NCBI GenBank assembly: GCA_938003855.1
Contig: CALKXD010000090.1
Span: forward strand, 1 to 42,796
Direction of reading: 5' to 3'
DNA: 42,796 nt
From: an uncultured Granulosicoccaceae bacterium
Lineage (GTDB): Bacteria > Pseudomonadota > Gammaproteobacteria > Granulosicoccales > Granulosicoccaceae
Below, piece by piece: positions 1-9,966 of this stretch. The translations under genes and the position numbers were made by a program. The notes beneath the pieces were generated by a model that saw only the letters and a list, made by a program, of their open reading frames with translations, did not search any database and had not been told where the DNA came from. The number at the start of each line of letters is the position of its first letter. Within the stretch, counting starts at the first letter, position 1.

Positions 1-3000
1 GACGGCATCCCTGATAACCTGGATACCGACAGTGATAACGACGGCATCCTTGATATCGATGAAGGTGCGGGCGACACTGACGGTGACGGCATCCCAGACA
101 ATCTGGATACCGACAGTGATAACGACGGCATCCTTGATATAGACGAAGGTGCTGGCGACACTGACGGTGATGGCATTCCCGATAATCTGGACACCGACAG
201 TGATAACGACGGCATCCTTGATATCGATGAAGGCGCAGGCGACACCGACGGTGACGGCATCCCTGACAACCTGGATACCGACAGTGATAACGACGGTATC
301 CTTGATATCGATGAAGGCACAGGTGATACCGACGGCGACGGCATTCCCGATAATCTAGACACCGATTCAGACGGCGATGGCATCCCCGATGCTGACGAAG
401 GCACCGGCGACACCGACGGCGACGGCATCCCCGACAATCTAGACACCGATTCAGACGGCGATGGCATCCTTGATATCGATGAAGGCACCGGCGACACTGA
501 CGGTGACGGCATCCCTGATAATCTGGACACCGATGCCGACGGCGATGGCATCCCCGACGCTGACGAAGGCACTGGTGACACAGACGGCGATGGCGTGCCG
601 GATAATCTGGACACCGACTCCGATGGCGATGGCATCCTCGATATAGACGAAGGCACGGGCGACACCGACGGCGACGGCATACCTGACAACCTGGATACCG
701 ACGCCGATGGCGATGGCATCCCCGATGTCGATGAAGGCGCGGGTGACACCGACGGAGACGGCATACCCAACAACCTCGACGATGATTCAGACGGCGACGG
801 CATCCCCGATGCCGACGAAGGCGCGGGCGACAGTGACGGTGACGGCGTCCCGGATGCACTGGATACCGACAGCGATAACGACGGTATCCCCGATAGCGAA
901 GAAGGCAACGGTGACACCGACGGTGACGGTATCCCGGACAACCTCGATATCGATGCCAATGGTGATGGCATACCGGATGATGGACTGGGCTTTGGTGATC
1001 TCGATGCGGACGGCATCCCGGATTACCTTGATAATGACATCGATGGCGATGGCATACTGAACGCGGATGAAGGCAGCGTCGGAGAAGACAGCGATGGCGA
1101 TGGCATCCCGAACTACCTCGATACCGACAGCGACAACGACGGCATCCTCGACAGCATAGAGGGCGCTTCTGACACCGATGGCGATGGCATTCCCGATGTA
1201 TTGGATACCGACAGCGATAACGATGGTATCGCCGATGCGCTGGAAGGTTCAGGTGATGTCGATGGTGACGGCATCCCGGACTATCTGGATACAGACTCTG
1301 ACGGCGATGGCATCCTTGATATAGACGAAGGTACCGCGGATTCTGACGGCGATGGCATAGCGGACTATCTGGATACTGATGCCGACGGTGACGGTATCCC
1401 CGATGCCGTGGAAGGAGTGCTCGACAGCGATGGCGATGGTGCACCGGATTATCTGGACACCGATGCTGATGGCGATGGCATTCCGGATAGCCTGGAAGGT
1501 GCTGGTGACACCGACGGTGACAGCATCCCGGACTACCTGGACACAGACTCTGACGGCGATGGCATCGCCGATATTGACGAAGGCTCCGTGGACACAGACG
1601 GTGACGGCATACCCGACTCCCAGGACACCGATGCAAATGGCGACGGCATCCCGGACAATGCCTTAGGCAATGGTGACACCGATGGTGACGGGGTGCCGGA
1701 CTACCTCGATGATGACATCGATGGCGATGGCATAGCGAACGGTAGTGAAGGTGCACTGAACCCGGCTGAAGACACCGATGGCGACGGTATCCCTAACTAC
1801 CTGGATACCGATAGCGACGGCGACGGTATCCTCGATGCCGACGAAGGAACGGGCGATGCCGACGGCGATGGCATCCCTGACTTTGCCGATACCGATGTGG
1901 ATGGTGACGGCATTCCTGACAGTGAAGAAGGCGCTGGCGACACGGACGGAGACGGCATCCCGGATTACCTCGACACCGATTCCGACAACGATGGTATACC
2001 GGACAGTGTCGAAGGATCAGTCGATACCGATGGCGATGGCATCCCCGATAATCTGGACACCGACTCTGACGGTGACGGCATTGCGGATGTCGATGAAGGT
2101 GCCGGAGATACCGATGGTGACGGCATTGCCGATGCACTGGATACCGACAGCGATAACGATGGTATCCCCGATGCGGAAGAAGGCACCGGTGACACCGATG
2201 GCGACGGCATCGCGGATAATCTGGACACCGACGCGAACGGTGATGGCATACCGGATGTTACTCTGGGCAATGGTGACCTTGACGCTGATGGTATCCCGGA
2301 TTACCTCGATGACGACATCGATGGCGATGGCACAGCGAACGCGGATGAAGGCGTTGTCGGCGAAGACAGCGATGGCGATGGCATCCCGAACTACCTCGAT
2401 ACCGACAGCGACAACGACGGCATCCCCGATAGCGAGGAAGGCATCGGCGATCTCGATGGCGACGGCATTGCCGATGCGCTGGATACCGACAGCGACGGTG
2501 ATGGCATAGCAGACTCACTGGAAGGCACCGGCGATACCGACGGTGACGGCATCCCGGATTATCGGGATACCGATGCCGATGGTGATGGCATCCCTGATAT
2601 TGACGAAGGCACTGCGGATACCGATGGCAATGGCATACCGGATTATCTGGATACCGACGCCGATGGCGACGGCATCCCCGATGCAGTCGAAGGCGCGCTG
2701 GACAGCGATGGTGATGGCGCACCGGATTATCTGGACAGTGATGCCGATGGCGATGGCATACCTGACAGCCTGGAAAGTGCAGTCGATACCGACGGCGACG
2801 GCATCCCCGATTATCGCGACACTGACTCTGACGGTGATGGCATCGCCGATGCTGACGAAGGCTCAGCCGACACCGACGGGGACGGCATCCCTGATTCACA
2901 GGACACCGACGCCAATGGCGACGGTATACCGGATAGCGCCCTGGGTAATGGCGACACCGATAACGACGGTGTCCCGGATTATCTCGACGGTGACATCGAT

Positions 3001-4500
3001 GGCGACGGCATCCCGAATGCCAGTGAAGGGGCGCTCGACCCCGCTGAAGATACCGATGGTGACGGCATCCCGAACTATCTGGATACCGACAGTGATGGTG
3101 ACGGTGTTGCAGACAGTGAAGAAGGTACCGGTGACGCCGACGGCGACGGTATCCCCGATGCGCTGGATACCGACAGTGATGGCGATGGCATAGCCGATGC
3201 GCTGGAAGGTTCAGCCGACACCGACGGCGATGGCATCCCGGACTACCTGGATCTGGATTCCGATGGTGATGGCGTCAGTGACATAGACGAAGGTGCCGCC
3301 GATACCGATGCGGATGGCACACCGGATTATCTGGACAGTGACGCCGATGGCGACGGTATCCCCGATGCAGTTGAAGGCGCGCTGGACAGCGATGGTGATG
3401 GCGCACCGGATTATCTGGACAGTGATGCCGATGGTGATGGCATTCCTGACAGCCTTGAAAGTGCAGTCGATACCGACGGCGATGGCATCCCGGATTATCG
3501 CGACACTGACTCTGACGGTGATGGCATCGCCGATGCTGACGAAGGCTCAGCCGACACCGACGGTGACGGCATCCCAGATTCACAGGACACCGATGCCAAT
3601 GGCGACGGTATTCCAGATGAAGCCTTAGGCAATGGCGACGCTGACGGCGATGGCATCCCGGACTATCTCGATGGTGACATCGATGGCGATGGCATCCCGA
3701 ATGCCAGTGAAGGGGGGCTCGACCCCGCTGAAGATACCGACGGCGACGGCATCCCGAATTATCTGGATACCGACAGCGATGGTGACGGCGTTGCCGACAG
3801 TGAAGAAGGTACCGGAGACGCCGACGGCGACGGTATCCCCGATGCGCTGGATACTGACAGTGACGGTGACGGCATTGCCGATGCACTGGAAGGCTTAGCC
3901 GATAGTGATGGTGATGGCACCCCGGACTACCTGGATACCGATTCGGATAACGATGGTATACCGGACAGTGTCGAGGGTTCTGTCGATAGCGATGGCGATG
4001 GTATTCCAGATTCACTGGACACCGACAGCAACAACGACGGTATCCACGATTCGCTGCTGGGCTCAAGCGATACTGACGGTGACGGTATCGCGGATTACCT
4101 GGATCGCGACATCGATGGTGACGGCGTGAGCAACAGCGATGAAGCGATGCCGGATGCCAGTACCGACAGTGACGGTGATGGCGTGCCCGACTACGCTGAT
4201 TCGGACAGCGATAACGACGGTATCCCGGACGGTGAGGAATCGCGTGGAGACAGCGACGGCGACGGCATCCCGGATTTTGCCGATACCGATGCAGATGGTG
4301 ACGGCGTGCCGGATGCGGAAGAAGGCAGCGGTGATACTGACGGCGACGGCGTTCCCGACTTCCTCGATCATGATGCTGACGATGATGGCATCCCGGACAG
4401 CGTTGAAGGCGGGGTCGATACCGATGCAGATGGTGTCTACGATGTGATCGATGTCGACAGTGACAACGACGGCATCAGTGATAACCTGGAAGGCGCAGAG
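1..4500 (+). repeat. 84-bp tandem repeat array encoding 28-residue Ca-binding units
   Basis: The period is exactly 84 bp at the left end (units begin at 1, 85, 169, 253). The first four units encode practically the same 28 residues but differ at many third codon positions. Further right the units vary, and a different spacer module (xANGDGIPD...LGNGD...YLDxDIDGDG) recurs near 955, 1631, 2230, 2909 and 3593, giving a higher-order period of roughly 600-684 bp. Confidence 0.9.
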
Positions 4501-5664
4501 GATACCGATGCCGACGGGGTGATGAACTACCGCGATCTGGATAGCGATAACGATGGTATCTATGACCTGGTGGAAGCGCGAATCGGCATGGTCGAGGTCA
4601 ATGAGCTGGATGCCGATCTTGACGGCACCATTGACATTGGCAACGCTTATGGTGCAAATGGCATGGCAGACACTGTCGAGACAACACCGGAATCGGGTAT
4701 CGAGAACTACCAGTTGCCGGATATCGATGGCGACAGCGTGATGGACTATCAGGATCTGGATTCAGACAACGATGGCATACTCGACACTCTAGAGGCAGGC
4801 AATGCTGACGCGAATCTGGATGGCATTATAGATTCCGCCACAGCGGCGGCGTTCAGTGAGCGCGTCCGAACGACCGCGTCGGTCGATGAAACCGGTCTGG
4901 CGAACGGTGCGGGGAGTGTACCGCGCAACACCGACAGTGACGGTCTGGCCGACTTCCGTGACCGGGACAGCGACAATGATGGTCTGACGGATACCGCGGA
5001 ATCCTTCGGTACCGCCCGCGATGTCGACGGTGACGGCACGCTGGATGACTTCGTCGACGGCGACGGTGATGGTGTCGATGACAACGTTCAGGGGGATTCG
5101 GCTCAACCGGCGGACACCGATGGTGACGGAATCTATGATGCGAATGAGATCGACGCTGATGGCGATGGCATAGCGGACCTGGTCGAAGCGGGTGGCGACG
5201 ATGCCGACAACGACGGCAGAGTGGACGACTTCCGGGATGCCGATGCCGATGGCATCGACGATGGTCTCAGAGCGATACCGTTGGTGATCATAGACAGTGA
5301 CGGCGACAACCGGGCAGACTATCAGGATCTGGATTCCGATAACGATGGCATATCAGACTTGCAGGAGTCGGGTGGCAGCGATGCTAATGGAGACGGCATT
5401 GCAGACACACCGACAATAGCAGGGGCACTGCCGGATGAAAACGGCGACGGAATCCCTGACTACCGGCAAACAATAGGCGCGGCTGCGGGATCGACGACAC
5501 CGGCACAACCCTCCCCTGGCGTCGACGTAATACACACCGGGCTTAATGGTTCCGGTTGCACCCTGCACGGTGATACACGGGTTGTAGACCCATCGCTGCC
5601 GGGGATGTTGTTACTGGCATTGTTGTGGGTAGGCCGTGCATTCAGAGGTCGTAAAAGCGGTTAG
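1..5664 (+). CDS. Giant thrombospondin type 3 repeat (calcium-binding) surface protein, 5' truncated
   Basis: The frame is open from the first base, so the start lies left of the window; 1,887 codons plus TGA... stop codon TAG at 5662-5664 are visible. Nearly all of it is DxDxDG-type calcium-loop repeats in units of 28 residues (84 bp), with motifs such as DTDGDGIPD and DSDNDGI. This is the pattern of thrombospondin type 3 / OmpA-linked calcium-binding repeats, so a long, rigid, Ca-dependent extracellular stalk is likely. From about 4560 on the repeats become irregular and more diverged. After a Ser/Thr/Pro linker the tail has Cys (codon 5557), then DPSLP (5587-5601), a hydrophobic stretch (about 5602-5637) and RGRK. 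That tail resembles short C-terminal sorting domains cleaved by intramembrane proteases (JDVT-CTERM-like). The N-terminal functional domain, if any, is not visible. GTG at 595 is internal, not the start. Confidence 0.9.
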   Translation, partial: DGIPDNLDTDSDNDGILDIDEGAGDTDGDGIPDNLDTDSDNDGILDIDEGAGDTDGDGIPDNLDTDSDNDGILDIDEGAGDTDGDGIPDNLDTDSDNDGILDIDEGTGDTDGDGIPDNLDTDSDGDGIPDADEGTGDTDGDGIPDNLDTDSDGDGILDIDEGTGDTDGDGIPDNLDTDADGDGIPDADEGTGDTDGDGVPDNLDTDSDGDGILDIDEGTGDTDGDGIPDNLDTDADGDGIPDVDEGAGDTDGDGIPNNLDDDSDGDGIPDADEGAGDSDGDGVPDALDTDSDNDGIPDSEEGNGDTDGDGIPDNLDIDANGDGIPDDGLGFGDLDADGIPDYLDNDIDGDGILNADEGSVGEDSDGDGIPNYLDTDSDNDGILDSIEGASDTDGDGIPDVLDTDSDNDGIADALEGSGDVDGDGIPDYLDTDSDGDGILDIDEGTADSDGDGIADYLDTDADGDGIPDAVEGVLDSDGDGAPDYLDTDADGDGIPDSLEGAGDTDGDSIPDYLDTDSDGDGIADIDEGSVDTDGDGIPDSQDTDANGDGIPDNALGNGDTDGDGVPDYLDDDIDGDGIANGSEGALNPAEDTDGDGIPNYLDTDSDGDGILDADEGTGDADGDGIPDFADTDVDGDGIPDSEEGAGDTDGDGIPDYLDTDSDNDGIPDSVEGSVDTDGDGIPDNLDTDSDGDGIADVDEGAGDTDGDGIADALDTDSDNDGIPDAEEGTGDTDGDGIADNLDTDANGDGIPDVTLGNGDLDADGIPDYLDDDIDGDGTANADEGVVGEDSDGDGIPNYLDTDSDNDGIPDSEEGIGDLDGDGIADALDTDSDGDGIADSLEGTGDTDGDGIPDYRDTDADGDGIPDIDEGTADTDGNGIPDYLDTDADGDGIPDAVEGALDSDGDGAPDYLDSDADGDGIPDSLESAVDTDGDGIPDYRDTDSDGDGIADADEGSADTDGDGIPDSQDTDANGDGIPDSALGNGDTDNDGVPDYLDGDIDGDGIPNASEGALDPAEDTDGDGIPNYLDTDSDGDGVADSEEGTGDADGDGIPDALDTDSDGDGIADALEGSADTDGDGIPDYLDLDSDGDGVSDIDEGAADTDADGTPDYLDSDADGDGIPDAVEGALDSDGDGAPDYLDSDADGDGIPDSLESAVDTDGDGIPDYRDTDSDGDGIADADEGSADTDGDGIPDSQDTDANGDGIPDEALGNGDADGDGIPDYLDGDIDGDGIPNASEGGLDPAEDTDGDGIPNYLDTDSDGDGVADSEEGTGDADGDGIPDALDTDSDGDGIADALEGLADSDGDGTPDYLDTDSDNDGIPDSVEGSVDSDGDGIPDSLDTDSNNDGIHDSLLGSSDTDGDGIADYLDRDIDGDGVSNSDEAMPDASTDSDGDGVPDYADSDSDNDGIPDGEESRGDSDGDGIPDFADTDADGDGVPDAEEGSGDTDGDGVPDFLDHDADDDGIPDSVEGGVDTDADGVYDVIDVDSDNDGISDNLEGAEDTDADGVMNYRDLDSDNDGIYDLVEARIGMVEVNELDADLDGTIDIGNAYGANGMADTVETTPESGIENYQLPDIDGDSVMDYQDLDSDNDGILDTLEAGNADANLDGIIDSATAAAFSERVRTTASVDETGLANGAGSVPRNTDSDGLADFRDRDSDNDGLTDTAESFGTARDVDGDGTLDDFVDGDGDGVDDNVQGDSAQPADTDGDGIYDANEIDADGDGIADLVEAGGDDADNDGRVDDFRDADADGIDDGLRAIPLVIIDSDGDNRADYQDLDSDNDGISDLQESGGSDANGDGIADTPTIAGALPDENGDGIPDYRQTIGAAAGSTTPAQPSPGVDVIHTGLNGSGCTLHGDTRVVDPSLPGMLLLALLWVGRAFRGRKSG
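2671..3934 (+). repeat. 684-bp tandem duplication inside the repeat protein
   Basis: The stretch 2671-3250 is nearly repeated at 3355-3934 (offset 684 bp, 228 codons). At the protein level the two copies are almost identical, including the unusual [13 protein letters not shown] and IPDYRD variants. A more diverged relative of the same module begins near 1396. This is a recent internal duplication of a multi-unit block. Confidence 0.8.
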
Positions 5665-6097
5665 CCTGAAAACGCCAGTAACCCGGCCGCCAGCCGTGGC
5701 CATTGTCAGTGCTTGAGCATTGGCAGTGGCGCTGCTGGCGGATTCCGAAGAGCCACTAACGCCGGGGTGGCTCCTTCTTGCTGCGTGGACTTCTACCACG
5801 CAGGCTCTTAACCTGGATTATTCAGGAGGATTCGGCATTCAGGGTCAATAGCGCTAAGCGGGTCGCCCTATTACTTAAGAAGCATTGCCCGTCGCGTACC
5901 GAACGGGATACGGCGAGATGCGAGGCGATATTGACCTCCGGGGTCGAGTAGACAGTATGCATCGTCGTACGGCAGTCTAACTGAGCAACAAACAGCACAC
6001 GAAAAAAACGTCAGCTGTCTATTTTTCTGTCCTTTTCGGCGCCACAACCATAGCGATCAAAGGGCACAACGCCCACCACGCAACAGCGTAGACTTCA
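5665..6097. other. Intergenic region between convergent genes, rich in inverted repeats
   Basis: I see no gene. The first 140 bases hold several inverted repeats: CCGCCAGC (5687-5694) with GCTGGCGG (5734-5741), GAGCCAC (5750-5756) with GTGGCTC (5767-5773), and CTGCGTGG (5781-5788) with CCACGCAG (5796-5803). A T-run on the minus strand at about 6001-6011 may help end the regulator transcript coming from the right, but no clear stem precedes it. Confidence 0.5.
5750..5803 (+). terminator. Candidate paired-hairpin terminator after the repeat protein
   Basis: Two consecutive hairpins with 7-bp and 8-bp perfect stems lie about 90 bases after the stop codon. The first is followed by CTTCTT rather than a full T-run, so rho-independent termination is possible but weak. 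Confidence 0.35.
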
Positions 6098-6826
6098 CTA
6101 GAGCGCAGGCTCCCGGGATGACAGGTAACTGCCCAGACTAACGACGTTATCTAATATAAGTTTACTTAACTCTCCACGTGACTTGCACGAGGTTTTACTG
6201 AATATTGATTTTATCTGCGCTTTTACGGTCTCTACACCGACTTTTCGCAGCCGCGCAATGCACTTGTTAGAATGTCCCTGCGCCAGATACTCAAGCACGG
6301 ATCTCTCCGCTGTCGACAACGAGAAAATCTGCGCAAGGTTATCAAACACAGAATTCGCACGCTGCTGCTTGCCCTGAAACAACACCAGATAGCCGACATC
6401 ATAGTTATCGGAGCCAACAGGAACTACGCATGCATCCCAGCCTTTCAGCGCTGCGGGGTCGTCGTTTTTCGCATAGTGGTTGTCAGAATCAACTAGTTCA
6501 TTAAGCCAGTTTTGAATACGATGAGTGCCACCTCTAGATGGCCTGAATGCACCAGGCGGATGTCGATATCGCGGGTCAGTAAACCGGCCACCAACTTCCA
6601 GCACATTTTTACCTGCCAGCAACGCCACGGCGGTGTCGTTTGCCTGTTGGATTTGATGCCACTCATCCAAAAGCAATACGCCAATGCCGAGCATTTCAAA
6701 CACCTGTAGAGTCGGTGACCAGGCGCGAAATTCACCACTCGACGTCAGCATTGACCCGGTGTCCCGGCGTTGCTGCAACGCCTGGATAGACACCAATGAC
6801 GAGCCCTGAGAATTCGGCTGATACAT
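6098..6826 (-). CDS. LuxR-family (GerE-type HTH) transcriptional regulator with PAS-like N-terminus
   Basis: A 242-residue protein. Residues about 167-226 form a LuxR/GerE DNA-binding domain: LSTAERSVLEYLAQGHSN, then CIARLRKVGVETVKAQIKS, where the pattern A-x-x-L-x-V-x-x-x-T-V-K matches the recognition helix. Residues about 40-150 (MLGIGVLLLDEWHQI...) look like a PAS-type sensory fold. No phosphoacceptor receiver domain or autoinducer-binding signature is seen. ATG start at 6826 with AAGGA about 8 bases upstream. It is divergent from the winged-helix/TPR regulator at 7095, which suggests shared control of the intergenic region; its ligand and targets are unknown. Confidence 0.85.
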   Translation of the reverse strand: MYQPNSQGSSLVSIQALQQRRDTGSMLTSSGEFRAWSPTLQVFEMLGIGVLLLDEWHQIQQANDTAVALLAGKNVLEVGGRFTDPRYRHPPGAFRPSRGGTHRIQNWLNELVDSDNHYAKNDDPAALKGWDACVVPVGSDNYDVGYLVLFQGKQQRANSVFDNLAQIFSLSTAERSVLEYLAQGHSNKCIARLRKVGVETVKAQIKSIFSKTSCKSRGELSKLILDNVVSLGSYLSSREPAL

Positions 6827-7080
6827 GCCGCTGTTCCTTATTTATTTTTATGGCTGATTCGGGTACAACAAAATACCGAACCCTTGCTAAAGTATTGAGC
6901 GTCAGGGGGCAATTGCCAAGGTGTGCAGCGTAACTTTTGCGTGACTTTTATATAACCAGCAGTGATGATATGCTTGCTTTAGTTGCACGCTTTCTATCTA
7001 AATCAGTAGCGCGTGTATCAGTAAGCCGACGCAGACGGAGCACTAGGAGCATCCCGGACAGGCCTGCTCGTACACGGAGG

Positions 7081-7107
7081 ATGATGTTCAAAGGATGTAC
7101 TCACTGA
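7081..7107 (+). other. Possible 8-codon upstream ORF overlapping the regulator start
   Basis: ATGATGTTCAAAGGATG carries an ATG ATG pair at 7081-7086 in another frame. It reads MMFKGCTH and stops at TGA 7105-7107, after the regulator's own ATG (7095). The Shine-Dalgarno GGAGG ends at 7080, directly next to it, too close for normal initiation at 7081. It may be accidental or may limit translation of the regulator. Confidence 0.25.
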
Positions 7108-8759
7108 AAATCCAGGTTTTCGGGCAATTCGACGTATTGGATGTAAACAACCACTCCCATCTGCCGGCTGGCAAAAAAGAAACAGCAATCCTGGCTATGC
7201 TGGCGTGTACACCTTCCAAGCGCCTGACCCGAAAAACCCTACGCGATACCTTGTGGAGCAACCGGTCAGACGATCAGGCAAAAGCCAGTCTGAGACAGGC
7301 GCTCTCGCGTACACGTAAAGCATTGCGCACCCATCGAGACACCTTGATAACCGACAAAACATCGGTATCTCTCGATCAACAGCGGGTTGTCGTTGATCTG
7401 GATCAGCAAACCACTGACCGCAACAATAACCAACGGGCGCAAACTTTACTTACCGGCATTGAAGTTGCCGACCTCGCTTTCACGCAATGGCTGCAGCGCT
7501 GCCGCGCGCAACACTGCCGTGCAGCAGGCCATGCGGACCGGCAACCCGGCAGTACATCCCTGGATAACCCGGCCATCTCTCCGGTCGACTACCTCATTGA
7601 CGCCATCGGAATTAGTACAGCCCTGTCGCCGTCGCACTCTACCGACGACGCCGTACTGAGGAACTGGCTTGCCGATGCTCTAGTTAACGAGTCATCGGCG
7701 CTGGGGATCGCTGACATTCGCGACTTACGCACTCAGCAGATTATGCAGTCACAGCAGGACGCAATCCTCACCCGCTATCATCTCCGCTCCGACGCTATCA
7801 CGATGGCCAAGGCAACACGCATTAGTGCACGCTTAATAGAAGCGCACAGCGGGAAAATGCTCTGGCACTCCAGCCTGCAATTTCCCCGTGGTGACTTTCA
7901 GAAATTTCAGGAGACCACTCAGAAAATCACGACCGGATTCATCGACTACGTCTTGCAGCATCACCATGAATCAACGGACATAAACCAGGCGCAACACAAG
8001 TTAAATCTATACACCGCTCAATGTCTGCAAGGAATTCTGGTGCCGGGTTCAGTGTCGATCGATCAGATAGAAACCAGACTGGCGTGGCTTATCGAGAATC
8101 ACCCCACTTCTATTCACTATGCACTCAGGGCATTGCTTTGTGCATTGAAGCTGGCTGAGTGCCACTACACATACCAACAAGTAGAACGCGAAAGATTGCA
8201 TCACGACATGAGACGCGCACTGGAACTTGACTCCTCCAACCCGATCACACAATCGATGCTAGGCCATATTCACGCGTATGTTCTAGGCGATCTCGTCAAC
8301 GCGATTGATTTAACCCGCGAAGCCATCGACCGACAACCTTTTAATCCAATCTGCTGTATATTCCACAGCATTGCTCTGCACTACGCAGGAAAAAAGACTC
8401 TATCAATGGCGTTCGCAGAGCAGGCGTGGAGAGCCGGTTCGCGTAGTTTTATAAAGCCGCTGCTACAGTCGGTATCGAGCTCGGCACATTTACTTAAAGG
8501 TGAGTATATACAAGCGGCAGCGTTTGCAGAATGCGCACACAGGGAGAGCCGTACTTTTCGCCCGGTGTTGAATAATCTACTGATCACCTATACACATCTT
8601 AAGCAGTACGATAAAGCCGAGCGGGTACTGCAGCAGCTCAGAGACAGGGACCCGGATTTGTCTCACCGGACTATCGAGACCGGTGAAACGACGGTAAAAA
8701 ACACCGAACTGAGAGAGCATTTGTCTGTGGCTCTCCGGCAGTACAGTCAACACTGGTAA
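7095..8759 (+). CDS. SARP/OmpR-type winged-helix transcriptional regulator with TPR C-terminus
   Basis: A 554-residue protein with no membrane segment. Residues 1-100 resemble the winged-helix DNA-binding domain of SARP/BTAD and OmpR-like regulators (KIQVFGQFDV at the start, KASLRQALSRTRKAL as the DNA-contact helix region, then a wing ending in VVVDL). The middle (about 205-270, ARLIEAHSGKMLWHSSLQ) resembles the TolB-N-like segment seen in CadC-type regulators. The C-terminal third is helical with TPR-like pairs (MLGHIHAYVLGDLVNAIDLTR; AERVLQQLRDRDPDLS). The GGAGG at 7076-7080 is 14 bases from the ATG, an unusually long gap. It ends 15 bases before the haloperoxidase-family gene, so the two are probably one transcript and may be functionally linked. 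Confidence 0.75.
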   Translation: MYSLKIQVFGQFDVLDVNNHSHLPAGKKETAILAMLACTPSKRLTRKTLRDTLWSNRSDDQAKASLRQALSRTRKALRTHRDTLITDKTSVSLDQQRVVVDLDQQTTDRNNNQRAQTLLTGIEVADLAFTQWLQRCRAQHCRAAGHADRQPGSTSLDNPAISPVDYLIDAIGISTALSPSHSTDDAVLRNWLADALVNESSALGIADIRDLRTQQIMQSQQDAILTRYHLRSDAITMAKATRISARLIEAHSGKMLWHSSLQFPRGDFQKFQETTQKITTGFIDYVLQHHHESTDINQAQHKLNLYTAQCLQGILVPGSVSIDQIETRLAWLIENHPTSIHYALRALLCALKLAECHYTYQQVERERLHHDMRRALELDSSNPITQSMLGHIHAYVLGDLVNAIDLTREAIDRQPFNPICCIFHSIALHYAGKKTLSMAFAEQAWRAGSRSFIKPLLQSVSSSAHLLKGEYIQAAAFAECAHRESRTFRPVLNNLLITYTHLKQYDKAERVLQQLRDRDPDLSHRTIETGETTVKNTELREHLSVALRQYSQHW

Positions 8760-8774
8760 CAGCAGGAGTACGCT

Positions 8775-9821
8775 ATGCAGCTCCCTCCCTACGGAGTCGT
8801 CGACAATTCTATAAAGCCTCGCCGCAACGCGGAACCGATGGAACACTTTAATGGTTCGCGTGCAGACTTTGACAAGCTTTTTAATTCACTACTGGGGGAT
8901 ATCTCTACCGCAATCTGGCCGGTCTATAATATTAAAAAGGCCTGCTGGGAGGGAGATGCCGCAAATTTCATGTTGGATGCAACACGCACTGAAATCCAAA
9001 TGATGATGCGCAGTTTTCAAGCTAACCCGATACTCAACAAGTTGCCGGACTACGTTGGCGATATCCCCCTGCACTACCAGAAGGACCACATGTGGCACTT
9101 CCGCATTGAAGACAACCTACGCCACCGCGGAGGCACGCTACCGGTACCCTATACCTCTCCGGATGAACGCCCGTCTGATCAGGATGCCCCTTGGCAAAAC
9201 GCGCATTCACTGGTCGACGAGATCGCTTCGCACAAAGGCCTGATCGGCATGAACTACCTGTGCTACGACCCGGACAGCAATCCGCTGATGGTCTCCGAGA
9301 GTTTTTTCAAAGCACTTGCCAGCAAAACCCGCGGGCTCTACGACTTCAAAGAACGCCTGCAACGCCCGCGGCCTTATCAGGCAGCACTCATTGTCGGGGA
9401 ACCGGACTTTGATCACGAAGTCGCGCGCTATGGCATCCATAAAGGAGCACATCCATCGTGTGTCAGCGGCCACTGCTACCAGGGAATACTTATCGCCTGT
9501 GCCGCTCTGGAGGACTGGATCGAGCAAGGCACCACAACTGACCTCCGCGAAAGCCGACTGGCACAGTTTGCCGTTGATTTCGGTGATCGTCGCGTCTTTG
9601 CCGGTGTGCACTACCCGACCGACAACATCGCCTCATGGATTGTGTGTCTGGGGTTTATCCCCTGGATGTTTAAAGATCCGGTGCGCATTGCTAAATTTGT
9701 TGTCGATGCTATCCGCAACCACAGCGAAGTCTATAAGCTTGCCACGCAACAGTTTCCGAACGACCCTGGTTTATCATTGTCACTGGATTTACTGAACTCA
9801 AGGCTTGACGCCGGCGCCTAG
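8775..9821 (+). CDS. PAP2-superfamily / vanadium-dependent haloperoxidase-related protein
   Basis: A 348-residue protein with all three parts of the PAP2/vanadium-haloperoxidase signature: K192-x6-R199-P200 (KERLQRPRP), P227-SCV-S231-G232-H233, and R273-x5-H279-x3-D283 (RVFAGVHYPTD). In the family these residues bind vanadate or phosphate, and the histidines act in catalysis, so an oxyanion-binding haloperoxidase or acid phosphatase is expected. No signal peptide or membrane segments are visible, unlike lipid-phosphatase PAP2 proteins. Halogenation versus phosphatase activity cannot be decided here. AGGAG precedes the ATG by 7 bases; 15 bases separate it from the regulator upstream. Confidence 0.85.
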   Translation: MQLPPYGVVDNSIKPRRNAEPMEHFNGSRADFDKLFNSLLGDISTAIWPVYNIKKACWEGDAANFMLDATRTEIQMMMRSFQANPILNKLPDYVGDIPLHYQKDHMWHFRIEDNLRHRGGTLPVPYTSPDERPSDQDAPWQNAHSLVDEIASHKGLIGMNYLCYDPDSNPLMVSESFFKALASKTRGLYDFKERLQRPRPYQAALIVGEPDFDHEVARYGIHKGAHPSCVSGHCYQGILIACAALEDWIEQGTTTDLRESRLAQFAVDFGDRRVFAGVHYPTDNIASWIVCLGFIPWMFKDPVRIAKFVVDAIRNHSEVYKLATQQFPNDPGLSLSLDLLNSRLDAGA

Positions 9822-9828
9822 AATACCG

Positions 9829-9860
9829 GCCGGTCAGAGCCCCCCCCTGACCGGCTTATT
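9829..9860. terminator. Rho-independent (probably bidirectional) terminator
   Basis: GCCGGTCAG (9829-9837) pairs perfectly with CTGACCGGC (9847-9855) around a 9-base C-rich loop and is followed by TTATTC; GAATA on the left extends the symmetry. It sits between the convergent haloperoxidase-family and WYL regulator genes. Confidence 0.75.
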
Positions 9861-9966
9861 CTGCCAGACAACTCATCACCGTTTCACAGACGGGACACCA
9901 TCGGTGCTTCGCACCGGCCGATGACAAGGGCAGATCAACTCCTGGATGGTCGCCACTGCCTCTGTG

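Noticed and set aside
1793-4371. Long antisense and out-of-frame open frames inside the calcium-repeat gene
   Set aside because: They arise because the repeat avoids stop codons in several frames; their products (rich in His, Arg and Cys or Met) are not protein-like.
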